Source: SAR324 cluster bacterium
GTDB lineage: Bacteria > SAR324 > XYD2-FULL-50-16
Length of the DNA: 64,000 bases
Assembly (NCBI GenBank): GCA_028282885.1
Contig: JANQGX010000004.1
Span: 1 to 64,000 of the forward strand
Direction: 5' to 3'
Shown here: piece after piece, positions 8,450-17,511 of the stretch
Layout of the letters: each line of letters begins with the position of its first letter
How positions within the stretch are numbered: position 1 is the stretch's first letter
Translations under genes and position numbers: made by a program
Notes under the pieces: model-generated
Databases searched by the model: none
What the model was told of the DNA's origin: nothing
The model's input: the letters and a program-made list of their open reading frames with translations, nothing else

Positions 8450-9859
8450 ATGAAAAAAATTGTATTAAGCACCGTATTGTTCCTTCTAGCTGCAGGTTCA
8501 GGCTTGTCTGATTGCTATCTTGTCAGCGAGGAGCAAAATCTTTTTGAGAAACAAGTAATTACGCCTATAGCTTTGATGGAAATCTCCCGTTATGTGGAAC
8601 CGGTTTCCGAGATGCCTGCAACGGGTATTGCTTCCGGTGAGTGTCAGTACCAGTTAATGATAACCGAAACCCAAGACGGTCTGTTGATGCTGATCAAAGG
8701 GCCAAAGTTAAACTCATATGCCCAGGCAGAGTCCGGTAAACTGGCAGGATTTCAACAGGCACTCTTCAGGGTGATTCTCAAAGAGTTTCCCGAGCATAAA
8801 GAGGAAATCTGCCGGCGAAATCCGGTTATCATGGAAGCCGAATGCGATAAAGCAGACTCTTCCCAGGTACCGCCCCGGACCGATGAAATATTCACCGATC
8901 CGGCAACCGGGTTGAGCTGGCAGAGAACCGAAGCCGGCAAAATGAACTGGAAACAGGCCAATGCCTATTGCGACCGTTTGGCGCTGGGAAAGCTTGAGGA
9001 CTGGCGACTGCCTGATGAAACTGAAATAAAATCGACAAACCTTATTGACTATAATTTTCCAAATCTGGTCCAGGGCTACTACTGGTCATCAACACCTGAC
9101 ACCGGAGACGAGGATTATGCCATGGGATACGATGTCCAGGGAGGAAACACATTCAGTGATTGGATAAAAAATCGCTATCATGTGAGATGTGTTCGCGGTG
9201 AACGAAAAATGCAGGTACCGGCACTGGTTACCGCCCCTGAACATCAAGAGGATGAACAGGCTGTAATTATCGAGACACCTCCCGAAGAAACCGGGGATCC
9301 GACAGGTATCCGTTGGGTGGTCGGCCCTGCATACATCTCGGGATACGGTGATGTCGTTGATATTTATATTCACAATCTGGAGGAGTTGGGGTACTCCAAA
9401 GAGGAAGGAGCCACAGGCTATCCCGTTGGAGCAACTTTCACTCCTTATTGGCAAATGGAATCCGGATTTCGATTTGGTGCCGGCGTCGGCCCTTTGATGA
9501 GCCTGTTGGTTGAAGCGGGCAACGAAGAATACAGTTTTATCGCCTTGCCGATCAACATCAATGCAGGGTACACCCTCAGCAATGGATTGTTTTTAAAGGG
9601 AGGCCTCTCCCTTCTAAATGCATCAGGCGAATTTGTCGCATCGGAAAACCTGGGTTTAATGGGCTCCGCCGGAATGGAGTTCAACGGAAAAAGAGCCGTA
9701 GCTTTCGGATTTGAAATGGGGTTCAATAGTGCTTCCGTAAAACTGGACAAATATGATTGCTCAAACGCCACCAATCCGACATCTTTGTCATCATGCGAAA
9801 AAGATGAAGAATCGGTACAAGCTGTTGGGTATACAGCCAGTTTTATTGTTGTCTTCTAA
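8450..9859 (+). CDS. Exported DUF1566 (Lcl/FGE-like) protein with predicted beta-barrel C-terminus
   Basis: A cleavable signal peptide (MKKIVLSTVLFLLAAGSGLS) is followed by an unrecognised region of about 120 residues. A DUF1566 domain follows at about 145-255: FTDPATGLSWQR, WKQANAYCDRLA, DWRLPDETEI, GYYWSSTPD and RCVRG are its hallmarks. The final 190 residues are alternating hydrophobic/aromatic beta strands, such as ISGYGDVVDIYIHN and FRFGAGVGPLMSLL. The protein ends in FIVVF, like outer-membrane barrels that finish with an aromatic residue. I see it as a surface-exposed sensor or adhesin-like domain on a small barrel. It has its own upstream region (171 bases) and sits just before the polyene cluster; a functional link is not shown. 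Confidence 0.7.
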   Translation: MKKIVLSTVLFLLAAGSGLSDCYLVSEEQNLFEKQVITPIALMEISRYVEPVSEMPATGIASGECQYQLMITETQDGLLMLIKGPKLNSYAQAESGKLAGFQQALFRVILKEFPEHKEEICRRNPVIMEAECDKADSSQVPPRTDEIFTDPATGLSWQRTEAGKMNWKQANAYCDRLALGKLEDWRLPDETEIKSTNLIDYNFPNLVQGYYWSSTPDTGDEDYAMGYDVQGGNTFSDWIKNRYHVRCVRGERKMQVPALVTAPEHQEDEQAVIIETPPEETGDPTGIRWVVGPAYISGYGDVVDIYIHNLEELGYSKEEGATGYPVGATFTPYWQMESGFRFGAGVGPLMSLLVEAGNEEYSFIALPININAGYTLSNGLFLKGGLSLLNASGEFVASENLGLMGSAGMEFNGKRAVAFGFEMGFNSASVKLDKYDCSNATNPTSLSSCEKDEESVQAVGYTASFIVVF

Positions 9860-10027
9860 ACCTCCTGAAGGCTCTCCCCAACTCGCTGAAACCATCGATC
9901 AGTTGAAACTAAATTGAGCATTGACAGAGCAATACAGGGGCAAATATTCTTATAAATCGTCCTCAAACAAGGGGGAGGACCAATTATTGACGATTGATGC
10001 CCGCGGCATCGGAAACAGGGTGAGATA

Positions 10028-10753
10028 ATGAAATGTGCTTTGGTAACAGGCGGTTCCAGGGGAATCGGCAGATCGATCTGTCAGAAACTGGCAAATGCCG
10101 GGTTTCATGTCCTGATCAATTATCGATCCAACACGGCGGAAGCAGAGAAAACCCTGGGTTCCATTGCCGATACTAACGGTAGCGCAGAATTATTGGCATT
10201 CGATATCTCAAATCCTGAAGAGGTGAAATCAGAACTTGGAGACTGGATAGACTCTCATCAGTCCCACGTTGAAGTATTGGTTAACAATGCCGGAATCAGC
10301 AGCGATAACCTGCTTATCTGGATGAAATCCAGTGAGTGGGATTCGGTGCTGGATACCAATCTTAACTCCTTTTTCCATGTCACCAAGATGGTGTTGAAGG
10401 ACATGCTGGCCAACAAATACGGCAGGATTATTAACATCGTCTCTCTTTCGGGACAGAAAGGGATGTCCGGTCAGGTCAATTATTCCGCTGCCAAAGCAGG
10501 CATCATCGGAGCAACCAAAGCGCTGGCCCAGGAGGTCGGAAAACGAAAGGTCACCGTCAATGCTGTCGCTCCCGGATTCATCAAAACGGATATGACCCAT
10601 GATTTGCCGGAGAAAGACCTGAAGAAGCTAATTCCGCTGAATCGGTTTGGAGACCCGGAAGAGGTGGCAAACGTCGTAGAGTTTCTGGCATCTGATAAAT
10701 CATCATATATAACCGGCGAAACCATCTCCGTGAACGGTGGTCTTTATACTTGA
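10028..10753 (+). CDS. 3-oxoacyl-ACP reductase, FabG type (polyene cluster)
   Basis: SDR-family ketoreductase of 241 residues that reduces the beta-keto group on each ACP-bound elongation intermediate with NADPH. The Rossmann motif is TGGSRGIGRSI. NNAGISSDNL, the catalytic Ser in VSLSGQKG and Tyr-Lys in YSAAKAG are complete, and the C-terminus SVNGGLYT is FabG-like. It is the first gene of the same-strand cluster ending at 38587, preceded by GGGTGAGATA before the ATG. It corresponds to ApeQ-type reductases of aryl-polyene loci; distinction from housekeeping FabG rests on context. Confidence 0.92.
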   Translation: MKCALVTGGSRGIGRSICQKLANAGFHVLINYRSNTAEAEKTLGSIADTNGSAELLAFDISNPEEVKSELGDWIDSHQSHVEVLVNNAGISSDNLLIWMKSSEWDSVLDTNLNSFFHVTKMVLKDMLANKYGRIINIVSLSGQKGMSGQVNYSAAKAGIIGATKALAQEVGKRKVTVNAVAPGFIKTDMTHDLPEKDLKKLIPLNRFGDPEEVANVVEFLASDKSSYITGETISVNGGLYT

Positions 10754-10796
10754 GTCGTCAACCACTCCTTTGAGATCCTTTATAACCGGAGTCGTC

Positions 10797-12023
10797 ATGA
10801 ACAGAGTTGTTATCACCGGAATAGGAATCTACTCCTGCCTCGGAAAAACTGTTGAGGAGGTCAAAACTTCACTACGCCGGGGTAAATCAGGAATTGTTTT
10901 CGACCCGGAACGGAAAGAGATCGGATTTCGTTCGGCATTGACAGGATGGGTTGAACGTCCGCAGCTCAAGGGAGTGCTGAAAAGAAGAGACCGGATCGGT
11001 CTTGCGGAAGAAGGGGAATATGCATACGTGGCGACTGTTGAAGCCCTGGAAAATGCCGGTATGGATATGGACTTCCTGGCCAACCGTGAAGTAGGTATTC
11101 TATACGGCAACGATAGCTCGGCAAAAGCGGTGATCGAGGCTTCGGAAATCATCAAGGAAAAGAAGGACACAACCATGTTGGGTTCAGCTTCTGTCTTCCA
11201 ATCGATGAATTCGACCATCACCATGAACCTGGCCACAATCTTCAAATTGAAGGGTGTCAATTTCACAATCAGCGGCGCCTGTGCCAGTGGTTCTCATTCT
11301 ATCGGTATGGGCTACTTCCTCATCAAGCATGGCTTACAGGAGCAAATTATTTGTGGGGGCGCACAGGAAATCAACGCTTTCTCCATGGCCAGTTTCGATG
11401 GTTTGAGCGCGTTCTCAACACGTGAAGCAGAACCCGAGAAGGCTTCCCGACCTTTTGACAGCAGCAGGGATGGTCTGGTACCCAGCGGCGGCGGAGCGAC
11501 CGTGATCCTGGAAAGTCTTGACTCGGCAAAAAAGAGAGGAGCAAACATTCTCTGTGAAGTGATAGGTTATGGATTTTCCTCCAATGGGGACCATATCTCC
11601 GTTCCCAATGTCGAAGGGCCGGTCCGGGCTCTGCAGATGTGCCTGAAGGATGCGGAGCTGGAACCTACGAAGATTGATTATATCAATGCTCATGCCACTT
11701 CAACCCCTGTTGGGGATATGAACGAGGCCAAGGCCATAGACCAAGTCTTTGGAAGTCATAAACCTTATGTTACTTCAACCAAATCAATGACCGGTCACGA
11801 GTGTTGGATGGCTGGATCAAGTGAAGTGATCTACTCCATAATCATGATGCAAGACTCTTTCGTGGCCCCCAATATCAATCTGGAGAATCCGGATGAGGAA
11901 GCAGCGGAACTGAATATCCCGAGTGAGACTGTTGCTGCCGATTTGAATGTTTTTCTTTCCAACTCTTTTGGATTCGGAGGAACCAATGCTTCCCTGATCA
12001 TAAAAAAATATTCGGGAGATTGA
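10797..12023 (+). CDS. Beta-ketoacyl-ACP synthase (KS-A), FabF/ApeO-like
   Basis: Condensing enzyme that extends the ACP-bound chain with malonyl-ACP. The track starts at 10737, but the family's N-terminus MNRVVITGIGIYS begins at the ATG at 10797, which has a CGGAG ribosome site 5 bases upstream. This gives 408 residues, the FabF norm. The catalytic triad is intact: Cys in SGACASG, His in NAHATSTP and His in MTGHECW. The last motif differs from the usual GHTLGAAG. It is followed 28 bases later by an ACP gene, its probable partner. Confidence 0.92.
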   Translation: MNRVVITGIGIYSCLGKTVEEVKTSLRRGKSGIVFDPERKEIGFRSALTGWVERPQLKGVLKRRDRIGLAEEGEYAYVATVEALENAGMDMDFLANREVGILYGNDSSAKAVIEASEIIKEKKDTTMLGSASVFQSMNSTITMNLATIFKLKGVNFTISGACASGSHSIGMGYFLIKHGLQEQIICGGAQEINAFSMASFDGLSAFSTREAEPEKASRPFDSSRDGLVPSGGGATVILESLDSAKKRGANILCEVIGYGFSSNGDHISVPNVEGPVRALQMCLKDAELEPTKIDYINAHATSTPVGDMNEAKAIDQVFGSHKPYVTSTKSMTGHECWMAGSSEVIYSIIMMQDSFVAPNINLENPDEEAAELNIPSETVAADLNVFLSNSFGFGGTNASLIIKKYSGD

Positions 12024-12051
12024 CCAGCACCGCCTTCAGTATGGAGAACAC

Positions 12052-12294
12052 ATGCAGAAAGAAGAAGTAATTGAAACCATTAACCGTTTATTAATTGAAG
12101 AGTTCGAAATCGAAGAGGATCAGCTTCAACCGGAAGAGAACCTGATGGAAACATTGGAAATCGATAGCCTCGATCTTGTGGACCTGGTGGTTGTGATCGA
12201 AAAGAATTTCGGATTTAAAGTTGTCCCTGAAGAGATGGTCGATGTTGAAACACTCCAGGATTTTTATGATTTCGTAGCTGTCAGAACCAGGTAA
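12052..12294 (+). CDS. Acyl carrier protein 1
   Basis: 80-residue acidic ACP. The phosphopantetheine attachment Ser is in EIDSLDLVDLV, and helix II continues VVIEKNFGFKV. ATG at 12052 follows TATGGAGAACAC. It lies between a ketosynthase and an acyltransferase gene and is one of two ACPs in the cluster, as is usual for aryl-polyene loci. It is probably dedicated to the polyene chain, not general fatty acid synthesis. Confidence 0.93.
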   Translation: MQKEEVIETINRLLIEEFEIEEDQLQPEENLMETLEIDSLDLVDLVVVIEKNFGFKVVPEEMVDVETLQDFYDFVAVRTR

Positions 12295-12320
12295 AGATCC
12301 GATCAAGGGGAACAGATACC

Positions 12321-13217
12321 ATGTCATCGTGGAAAGGCAGCAGCCGTGGAGGCGTAATTGGTCATCTGTTCTTCGTGTTCATCCTTAAATATCTACACAT
12401 ATCCATCGCCTATTTCGTTCTCGGATTCGTCGCCTTTTACTTCCTGTTTTTCTCACCCAAAGCCTTTAAATCGCTTTATTTTTTTTTTCGTCATATCCTG
12501 AACCGGGGGATCATCAAATCTGTTATCGGCATTTACGGAAACTTCTATAGATTCGGGCAGGTACAACTGGACAAGATATCCATCACGGCAGGTTTTATAA
12601 AAGGCTATAAGCATACTGCGGAAGGAGTGCCCTATCTGCAAACCATGATGAAAAACGGCAAGGGTGGATTTCTGATCAGTTCACACCTGGGCGGTTGGGA
12701 GATTTCAGGATACTTTCTGGAACAGTTTGATTTGAAGCCGAAGATTCTAATGCTCGAAGCTGAACATGAGGCCGTAAAGTCATTTCTGGAGAATATCTCT
12801 ACCCTAAGCAAGCCTGACATTATTCCTCTGAAAAATGATTTGTCCCATGTTATCAGAATCACAAAAGCTCTAAAAAACAATCAAATAGTAGCTTTGCAGG
12901 GAGATCGATTTCTGCCGGGCAGCAGAACCATGGAACTTGAGTTCCTAGGAAAGCCGGCGAAATTTCCAGTTGGTCCTTTTGCCCTGGCTGTGAAATTAGA
13001 TGTGCCCGTTTCATTTGTGTTTTCCACCCGGGAAAAAGGCAGGGAGTACAGGTGTATTGCATCTCCGCTGGTTCAAGCATCCGAAGCTCCGCAGGGGAAA
13101 AACAGGGATGAGAAAGTCCGTTATCTGGCTACCCAGTATGTAAAACGGTTGGAAGAGTTCACTACACGGTATCCTGATCAGTGGTTTAATTATTATGATT
13201 TCTGGCAGATCCGATAA
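12321..13217 (+). CDS. LpxL/HtrB-like lysophospholipid acyltransferase 1
   Basis: Membrane-associated acyltransferase of 298 residues. A hydrophobic N-terminus (residues about 12-50) is followed by the HX4E catalytic motif in SSHLGGWEISG and by QGDRFLPGSR and KPAKFPVGPFALA, typical of the LpxL/HtrB/WaaM family. These enzymes transfer acyl chains from ACP. In aryl-polyene loci such an enzyme is thought to place the chain on its membrane anchor, which is my guess here. The 3' end overlaps the radical SAM gene by 23 bases. Confidence 0.88.
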   Translation: MSSWKGSSRGGVIGHLFFVFILKYLHISIAYFVLGFVAFYFLFFSPKAFKSLYFFFRHILNRGIIKSVIGIYGNFYRFGQVQLDKISITAGFIKGYKHTAEGVPYLQTMMKNGKGGFLISSHLGGWEISGYFLEQFDLKPKILMLEAEHEAVKSFLENISTLSKPDIIPLKNDLSHVIRITKALKNNQIVALQGDRFLPGSRTMELEFLGKPAKFPVGPFALAVKLDVPVSFVFSTREKGREYRCIASPLVQASEAPQGKNRDEKVRYLATQYVKRLEEFTTRYPDQWFNYYDFWQIR

Positions 13218-14574
13218 ACAGATCAAAAGGGTGCTTCTCGTATCCACCAATTGTTTCAAAGACCCATCGCCGGTATTCCCACTTGCGCTTTCTTATCTTT
13301 CGGCCACCATCAAAAAGAAATTCACTGAGATCGAAACCAAGCTTTTTGATTTTAATCTAAAGTCAAAAGGTCAACTCCGCAGTTTTTTGCAGGAATTTCA
13401 ACCCGATCTGATCGGCATCTCAATCCGTAATATCGATACGGTCAATTATTTTGATGACCGCCATTTTATCGAAGAAAACCGCCTTTTGATCAAAGAGATC
13501 AGGGAGTCAAGCGAATCGTTTATTGTATTGGGAGGGGCAGGATTTTCCATCTTTCCCGAGATCATCTTCGAGCGACTAGAACCGGATTTTGGAATATTTG
13601 GAGAAGGCGAAGAGAGTCTGTCGCGTCTTATTGAAACCATAAACAAAAATGAAGACTTTTCCCAAATCCGGGGGCTGATCTTTAATGAGACAGGTAAAAC
13701 GATTTTCAATAGACGTAACACCTTCCTCTCAGAAACCGACCTCAGTTTTGACAAAGAGTTGATCGACTATTGTTGGAGGGAGGCCGGGACGTTGAATATT
13801 CAAACCAAGAGAGGGTGCCCTTATCAATGCGTATACTGCACTTACCCCCTGATTGAGGGACGAAAGGTTCGAACCAATAACCCGAAACGGATCGTCGACA
13901 GGATGGTGTCTCTTTACCATGATCATGGAGTGAACTATTTCTTCTTCACCGATTCTGTGTTCAATATCGATAATGAATACAATTGTGAGTTGGCAAAACG
14001 CATCATATCATCAAAAATGGAGATCCGCTGGGGGGCTTATTTTTCTCCTCACCATCTAAGCGAATCCCATCTGAAATTGCTGCGTCAGTCCGGTCTGACG
14101 CATATTGAATTCGGTACCGAATCGCTTTCAAATTCCACGCTGAACTCCTATAATAAAAACTTTGATGTGGAAGATGTGGTGGCATCGTCGAACTCGGCAA
14201 CAAAGCTGGGAGTTCACACAGCTCATTTCCTGATTCTGGGTGGATGCGGGGAAACGGAAGCCAGCATTAATGAAACTTTGGAAAACTCCGACAGGTTTGA
14301 GCGAACGGTCTTCTTTCCCTATTTCGGAATGAGAATCTATCCGGGAACCAGGCTTCGGGAAATAGCCGTGAAAGAAGGGAAAATCAAAGAGGATGATGAT
14401 CTAATCACTCCAACATTCTATCACGCGGATAATATGGATTACGATTCCATAAAAAAAAGGGCAGGCTCATCTCGAAACCGCTGGATTTTTCCGGACAGAG
14501 ATCTGAGCAAGCCCATACAGATGATGCGTGCCAAAGGAATCAAAGGCCCTCTATGGGAAATGCTGATCAAATAA
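13195..14574 (+). CDS. B12-binding radical SAM enzyme 1
   Basis: Class B-like radical SAM protein of 459 residues. The N-terminal 150 residues form a B12-binding-type Rossmann fold (VLLVSTNCFKDPSPVFPLALSYL, LIGISIRNIDT, FIVLGGAGFS, FGIFGEGEESL), but the base-on DxHxxG is not seen. The radical SAM core has the cluster motif CPYQCVYC (CX3CX2C) and downstream FTDSVFNID and EFGTESL. Family members include B12-dependent methylases and cyclases such as BchE and HpnP. The gene overlaps the acyltransferase upstream and the dehydratase downstream (22 bases), so it belongs to the same translational run. The substrate is probably the acyl chain or its head group. Confidence 0.88.
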   Translation: MISGRSDKQIKRVLLVSTNCFKDPSPVFPLALSYLSATIKKKFTEIETKLFDFNLKSKGQLRSFLQEFQPDLIGISIRNIDTVNYFDDRHFIEENRLLIKEIRESSESFIVLGGAGFSIFPEIIFERLEPDFGIFGEGEESLSRLIETINKNEDFSQIRGLIFNETGKTIFNRRNTFLSETDLSFDKELIDYCWREAGTLNIQTKRGCPYQCVYCTYPLIEGRKVRTNNPKRIVDRMVSLYHDHGVNYFFFTDSVFNIDNEYNCELAKRIISSKMEIRWGAYFSPHHLSESHLKLLRQSGLTHIEFGTESLSNSTLNSYNKNFDVEDVVASSNSATKLGVHTAHFLILGGCGETEASINETLENSDRFERTVFFPYFGMRIYPGTRLREIAVKEGKIKEDDDLITPTFYHADNMDYDSIKKRAGSSRNRWIFPDRDLSKPIQMMRAKGIKGPLWEMLIK

Positions 14575-14990
14575 TTGCTGATGGAGATAATCTACTGGGA
14601 TTGATTCCCCAGTCGTTTCCCATGGTCATGATAGACCAGCTAATCATCTCCGAAGAAAAGCTTTCCAAAACCAGGTTTCAGATCAGGGAGGATAACGTTT
14701 TTCTGGAGAAGGGAAAGCTGGGTGAACCCGGTTTGATTGAAAATATAGCACAAACTGCCGCAGCGGGTATCGGCTATCAGTATCGATCTAAAAACGAACC
14801 CATACCTGTAGGGTTCATTGGTGCGGTACAGAAGCTAAAGATTGTTAAACTGCCTCCTGTTGGAGCGGTTATTGAGACAACCATCCTGGAAACGCACTCT
14901 GTCATCAATGTATCAGTCATTGAAGGTTCAATTTCTGTTGACGATTCTGAAATTGCACACTGTGAGATGAAATTGTTCCTGAAAAAATAG
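14553..14990 (+). CDS. FabZ-like/ApeP-like hotdog dehydratase (variant active site)
   Basis: 145-residue hotdog-fold protein. LIPQSFPMVMIDQL occupies the place of FabZ's PHRYPFLLVD, with Gln where FabZ has the His. KLGEPGLIENIAQTAAAGIGYQY corresponds to the FabZ central helix. GFIGAVQKLKIVKLP continues the fold. This IPQxxPxVMID form with ENIAQT is what I associate with flexirubin-type dehydratases in Bacteroidota. Presumed role: dehydration of the 3-hydroxyacyl-ACP to build conjugated double bonds, perhaps as a partner of the second hotdog enzyme at 34822. Confidence 0.8.
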   Translation: MGNADQIIADGDNLLGLIPQSFPMVMIDQLIISEEKLSKTRFQIREDNVFLEKGKLGEPGLIENIAQTAAAGIGYQYRSKNEPIPVGFIGAVQKLKIVKLPPVGAVIETTILETHSVINVSVIEGSISVDDSEIAHCEMKLFLKK

Positions 14991-15003
14991 GGAATTGCCG
15001 AAC

Positions 15004-15420
15004 ATGGAACTGGTAACCAAAACCGAAGTGCGAATCCGATTCAGTGAAATTGACCCCCTGGGAATTGTCTGGCACGGAACATATGTAAAGTACTTCGAAG
15101 ACGGCAGGGAGGATTTTGGCAGGAAGTATGATTTGAATTATCTGGATTATTTTAAGGCAGGGTTGATCACCCCTATTGTCAAACTGGACGTAAACTATAA
15201 AAAAGATCTGAAATACGGAGAATCAATCATTGTGGAAACGCGCTACGTCGATTCGCCAGCAGCCAAAATCATATTCAAATACAGGCTGTATCGAGCTTCA
15301 GACAACGAACTTGTAACGACAGGATCCAGCACGCAGGTATTTCTAAATGAAAAACGACAATTGCTACTCACCATCCCCCCTATGTTTGAAGCGTGGAAGC
15401 TCAAATGGGGTATTACCTGA
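15004..15420 (+). CDS. 4HBT-family acyl thioesterase (YbgC/ApeK-like)
   Basis: Hotdog thioesterase of about 138 residues, hydrolysing acyl-ACP or acyl-CoA. The family signature is RFSEIDPLGIVWHGTYVKYFED, with the catalytic Asp in DPLG. The track start is TTG 14995; the ATG at 15004 is better, with AGGGA about 10 bases upstream. In aryl-polyene loci a similar enzyme proofreads or releases the chain. Here release of a free acid would supply the DhaL-DegV kinase encoded later in the cluster. Confidence 0.87.
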   Translation: MELVTKTEVRIRFSEIDPLGIVWHGTYVKYFEDGREDFGRKYDLNYLDYFKAGLITPIVKLDVNYKKDLKYGESIIVETRYVDSPAAKIIFKYRLYRASDNELVTTGSSTQVFLNEKRQLLLTIPPMFEAWKLKWGIT

Positions 15421-15439
15421 AACATGCGAGTAGAAGGAT

Positions 15440-16597
15440 ATGAAAACCTACATCGCCGGTGATAACATGATCACCTCCCTCGGTTTCTCTACACTCGAGA
15501 ATTTCTCCCAGATGAAAGAGGGAATAACGGGAATAAAAAAACTGAAAGAGAACAACAATCGGGTCTATCTGAAAAGTTGTGTCTCCCTGGTCGATGTTGA
15601 GCGCCTTGACACGATTTTCACGGATTTTGCCGATACCTCCCACTACACATTGCTGGAAAGGATGGCAATCACATCTGTCAGATATGCGGTTGAAAAAACC
15701 GATCTGGATCTGGCCAGTCCGAAAACCCTTTTTATCCTATCCACAACCAAAGGCAACATCGAGTTTATCGGGAAGAGAGGTCAGCTCAATTCCGAAAATC
15801 GGTTACATCTCTGGCATACCGGCAGAGTGATATCCAGTTTTTTTGATAATCCCAACCAGCCGCTGGTCATATCCAACGCCTGTATTTCAGGGCTATTAGC
15901 TATCCTTACCGGGCACAGGTTGTTAACCCTGGGCAGATTTGAAAATATTGTCGTGATCGGGGCAGATCTTGCCACCGAGTTTGTGGTAGCGGGCTTTCAA
16001 TCCCTGAAAGCAATGAGCAAAACGATCTGCAAACCATTTGATAAACATCGAAGCGGATTATCCCTCGGCGAAGGATGCGGTACCCTGTTGTTAACCTCCA
16101 ATCCTAACCTGGCAGCCGATGAAAAAATAGTTGTCAGGGGAGGCGCCAGCGCCAATGATGCCAATCACATTTCAGGACCATCCCGGAACGGCGAGGGCCT
16201 ATTCAATGTAATAGAGCAGACCCTCTCCTCAACAAGCGAATCCGGGGATCACATTGATGTCATCTCCGCCCACGGAACCGCTACTGTTTTTAACGATGAT
16301 ATGGAGTCCATTGCTCTGGATCGCGCATGTTTGAATTCTATTCCTACCAACAGCCTGAAAGGTTATATCGGGCACACCCTGGGAGCGGCCGGTGTCCTGG
16401 AATCCATCATTACAATTCAAGCCATGAGAGAAAGTCTGTTTCCGGCCACCAAAGGACTTCGCACCAGGGGAACTGTTAAAAAAATCAATGTACTCAAAAC
16501 CAATTTAAGAGGGCCTTTGAATCATAGCCTGAAGCTGGCTGCGGGATTTGGAGGCTGTAACGCCGGGATTCTGATTTCGAAAAATGAAACGTTCTGA
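15440..16597 (+). CDS. Beta-ketoacyl-ACP synthase (KS-B)
   Basis: 385-residue FabF-type condensing enzyme. The active Cys is in ISNACISG, and the two His are in SAHGTATV and GYIGHTLGAAG. The C-terminal GFGGCNAG is also typical. GAAGGAT precedes the ATG. This type, together with the short KS-like gene that overlaps it by 14 bases, resembles the paired KS genes of flexirubin loci. Specificity (starter extension against chain extension) cannot be told from sequence. Confidence 0.9.
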   Translation: MKTYIAGDNMITSLGFSTLENFSQMKEGITGIKKLKENNNRVYLKSCVSLVDVERLDTIFTDFADTSHYTLLERMAITSVRYAVEKTDLDLASPKTLFILSTTKGNIEFIGKRGQLNSENRLHLWHTGRVISSFFDNPNQPLVISNACISGLLAILTGHRLLTLGRFENIVVIGADLATEFVVAGFQSLKAMSKTICKPFDKHRSGLSLGEGCGTLLLTSNPNLAADEKIVVRGGASANDANHISGPSRNGEGLFNVIEQTLSSTSESGDHIDVISAHGTATVFNDDMESIALDRACLNSIPTNSLKGYIGHTLGAAGVLESIITIQAMRESLFPATKGLRTRGTVKKINVLKTNLRGPLNHSLKLAAGFGGCNAGILISKNETF

Positions 16598-17267
16598 ACA
16601 AAGAATAAGTCGCTATTGTCTGATACGAAATCGTAAAATCGTATTGAACGAGAAAACTCTGATTGAGGAGGAGCCCGGAGCTGACCTGTCCACCTTCCTC
16701 TCCTCCATCTATAAAACCTTCAGGCCGGAGTATTCAAAATTTTACAAGATGGACCTGCTGAGCAAACTGGGATTCCTGACCGCTGATTTTCTACTCGATG
16801 GTGACCATGTTCAAAATACATACGGGGCGAATGAAGTTGCCATCCTTATCAGCAACTCCCAATCCTCCCTGGAGACCGACAATCGCTTCCAGCAGACCAT
16901 TGCCGACCGGGACGCTTACTATCCGAATCCGGCGCTCTTTGTTTATACCCTGCCTAGTATTCTTATCGGAGAAATCAGTATCAAACACCAAATCAAGGGA
17001 GAAAGCGCGTTTTTTATATCCGCCTTGCCCGATTTTGACTTCATGCATCAATACGCGGATACCCTGTTTCAAACCACTCCAACCAAAGCCGTCATAACCG
17101 GTTGGATTGATCTTAACATCAATGCCGAATATGAAGCGGCGCTGTTCCTGATCGAGAACAGAAAACAAATGGAGAAAAGAAAGCGTTCCTGGACCTTCGC
17201 AGCAGGATCCTTTTCCGATCTCTTTTATGAACGTAACCTAGAAAAAGATGAGTTATTCCATGGATGA
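16584..17267 (+). CDS. Short ketosynthase-like protein (beta-ketoacyl synthase N-terminal-like)
   Basis: 227 residues that resemble part of a ketosynthase: VAILISNSQSSLETD, then YYPNPALFVYTLPSILIGEIS and SAFFISALPDFDF, matching the NPxxFxxTLPN...GEIAI region. There is no Cys/His/His triad and the second thiolase half is absent. Such short proteins occur next to ACP genes in flexirubin clusters of Bacteroidota, where I know of no assigned role. It overlaps KS-B at its start and the ACP gene at its end, which suggests they are made together and may form a complex. Confidence 0.75.
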   Translation: MKRSEQRISRYCLIRNRKIVLNEKTLIEEEPGADLSTFLSSIYKTFRPEYSKFYKMDLLSKLGFLTADFLLDGDHVQNTYGANEVAILISNSQSSLETDNRFQQTIADRDAYYPNPALFVYTLPSILIGEISIKHQIKGESAFFISALPDFDFMHQYADTLFQTTPTKAVITGWIDLNINAEYEAALFLIENRKQMEKRKRSWTFAAGSFSDLFYERNLEKDELFHG

Positions 17268-17511
17268 ACTGATTGCAAAACTGAAAGCACAAATCATCGA
17301 AGAACTGTCCCTGGAGGATTTGTCACCTGAAGAACTGGAGGATGATGAACCGTTGTTTGGTGAGGGTCTGGGACTGGATTCCATTGATGCGCTTTCACTT
17401 GTCGTTGTTCTTGATCGTGATTATGGCATACAGATAGAAGATCCCGAACAGGGAAAAGATATCCTCTTCTCCGTCAAAACCATCGCCGAGTACATAACCA
17501 AAAACAAATGA
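17248..17511 (+). CDS. Acyl carrier protein 2
   Basis: 87-residue acidic ACP with the phosphopantetheine Ser in GLGLDSIDALSLVVVLD. Start ATG 17248, or 17260 as an alternative. It overlaps the short KS-like gene by 20 bases and its stop overlaps the next ketosynthase's start (ATGA), so the KS-like / ACP / KS-C genes are translationally coupled. It is the second ACP of the cluster. Confidence 0.93.
   Translation: MSYSMDELIAKLKAQIIEELSLEDLSPEELEDDEPLFGEGLGLDSIDALSLVVVLDRDYGIQIEDPEQGKDILFSVKTIAEYITKNK

Noticed and set aside
10737-10796. Track start of the first ketosynthase
   Set aside because: These 20 codons overlap the end of the reductase gene; the KS family start and a ribosome site both point to ATG 10797.
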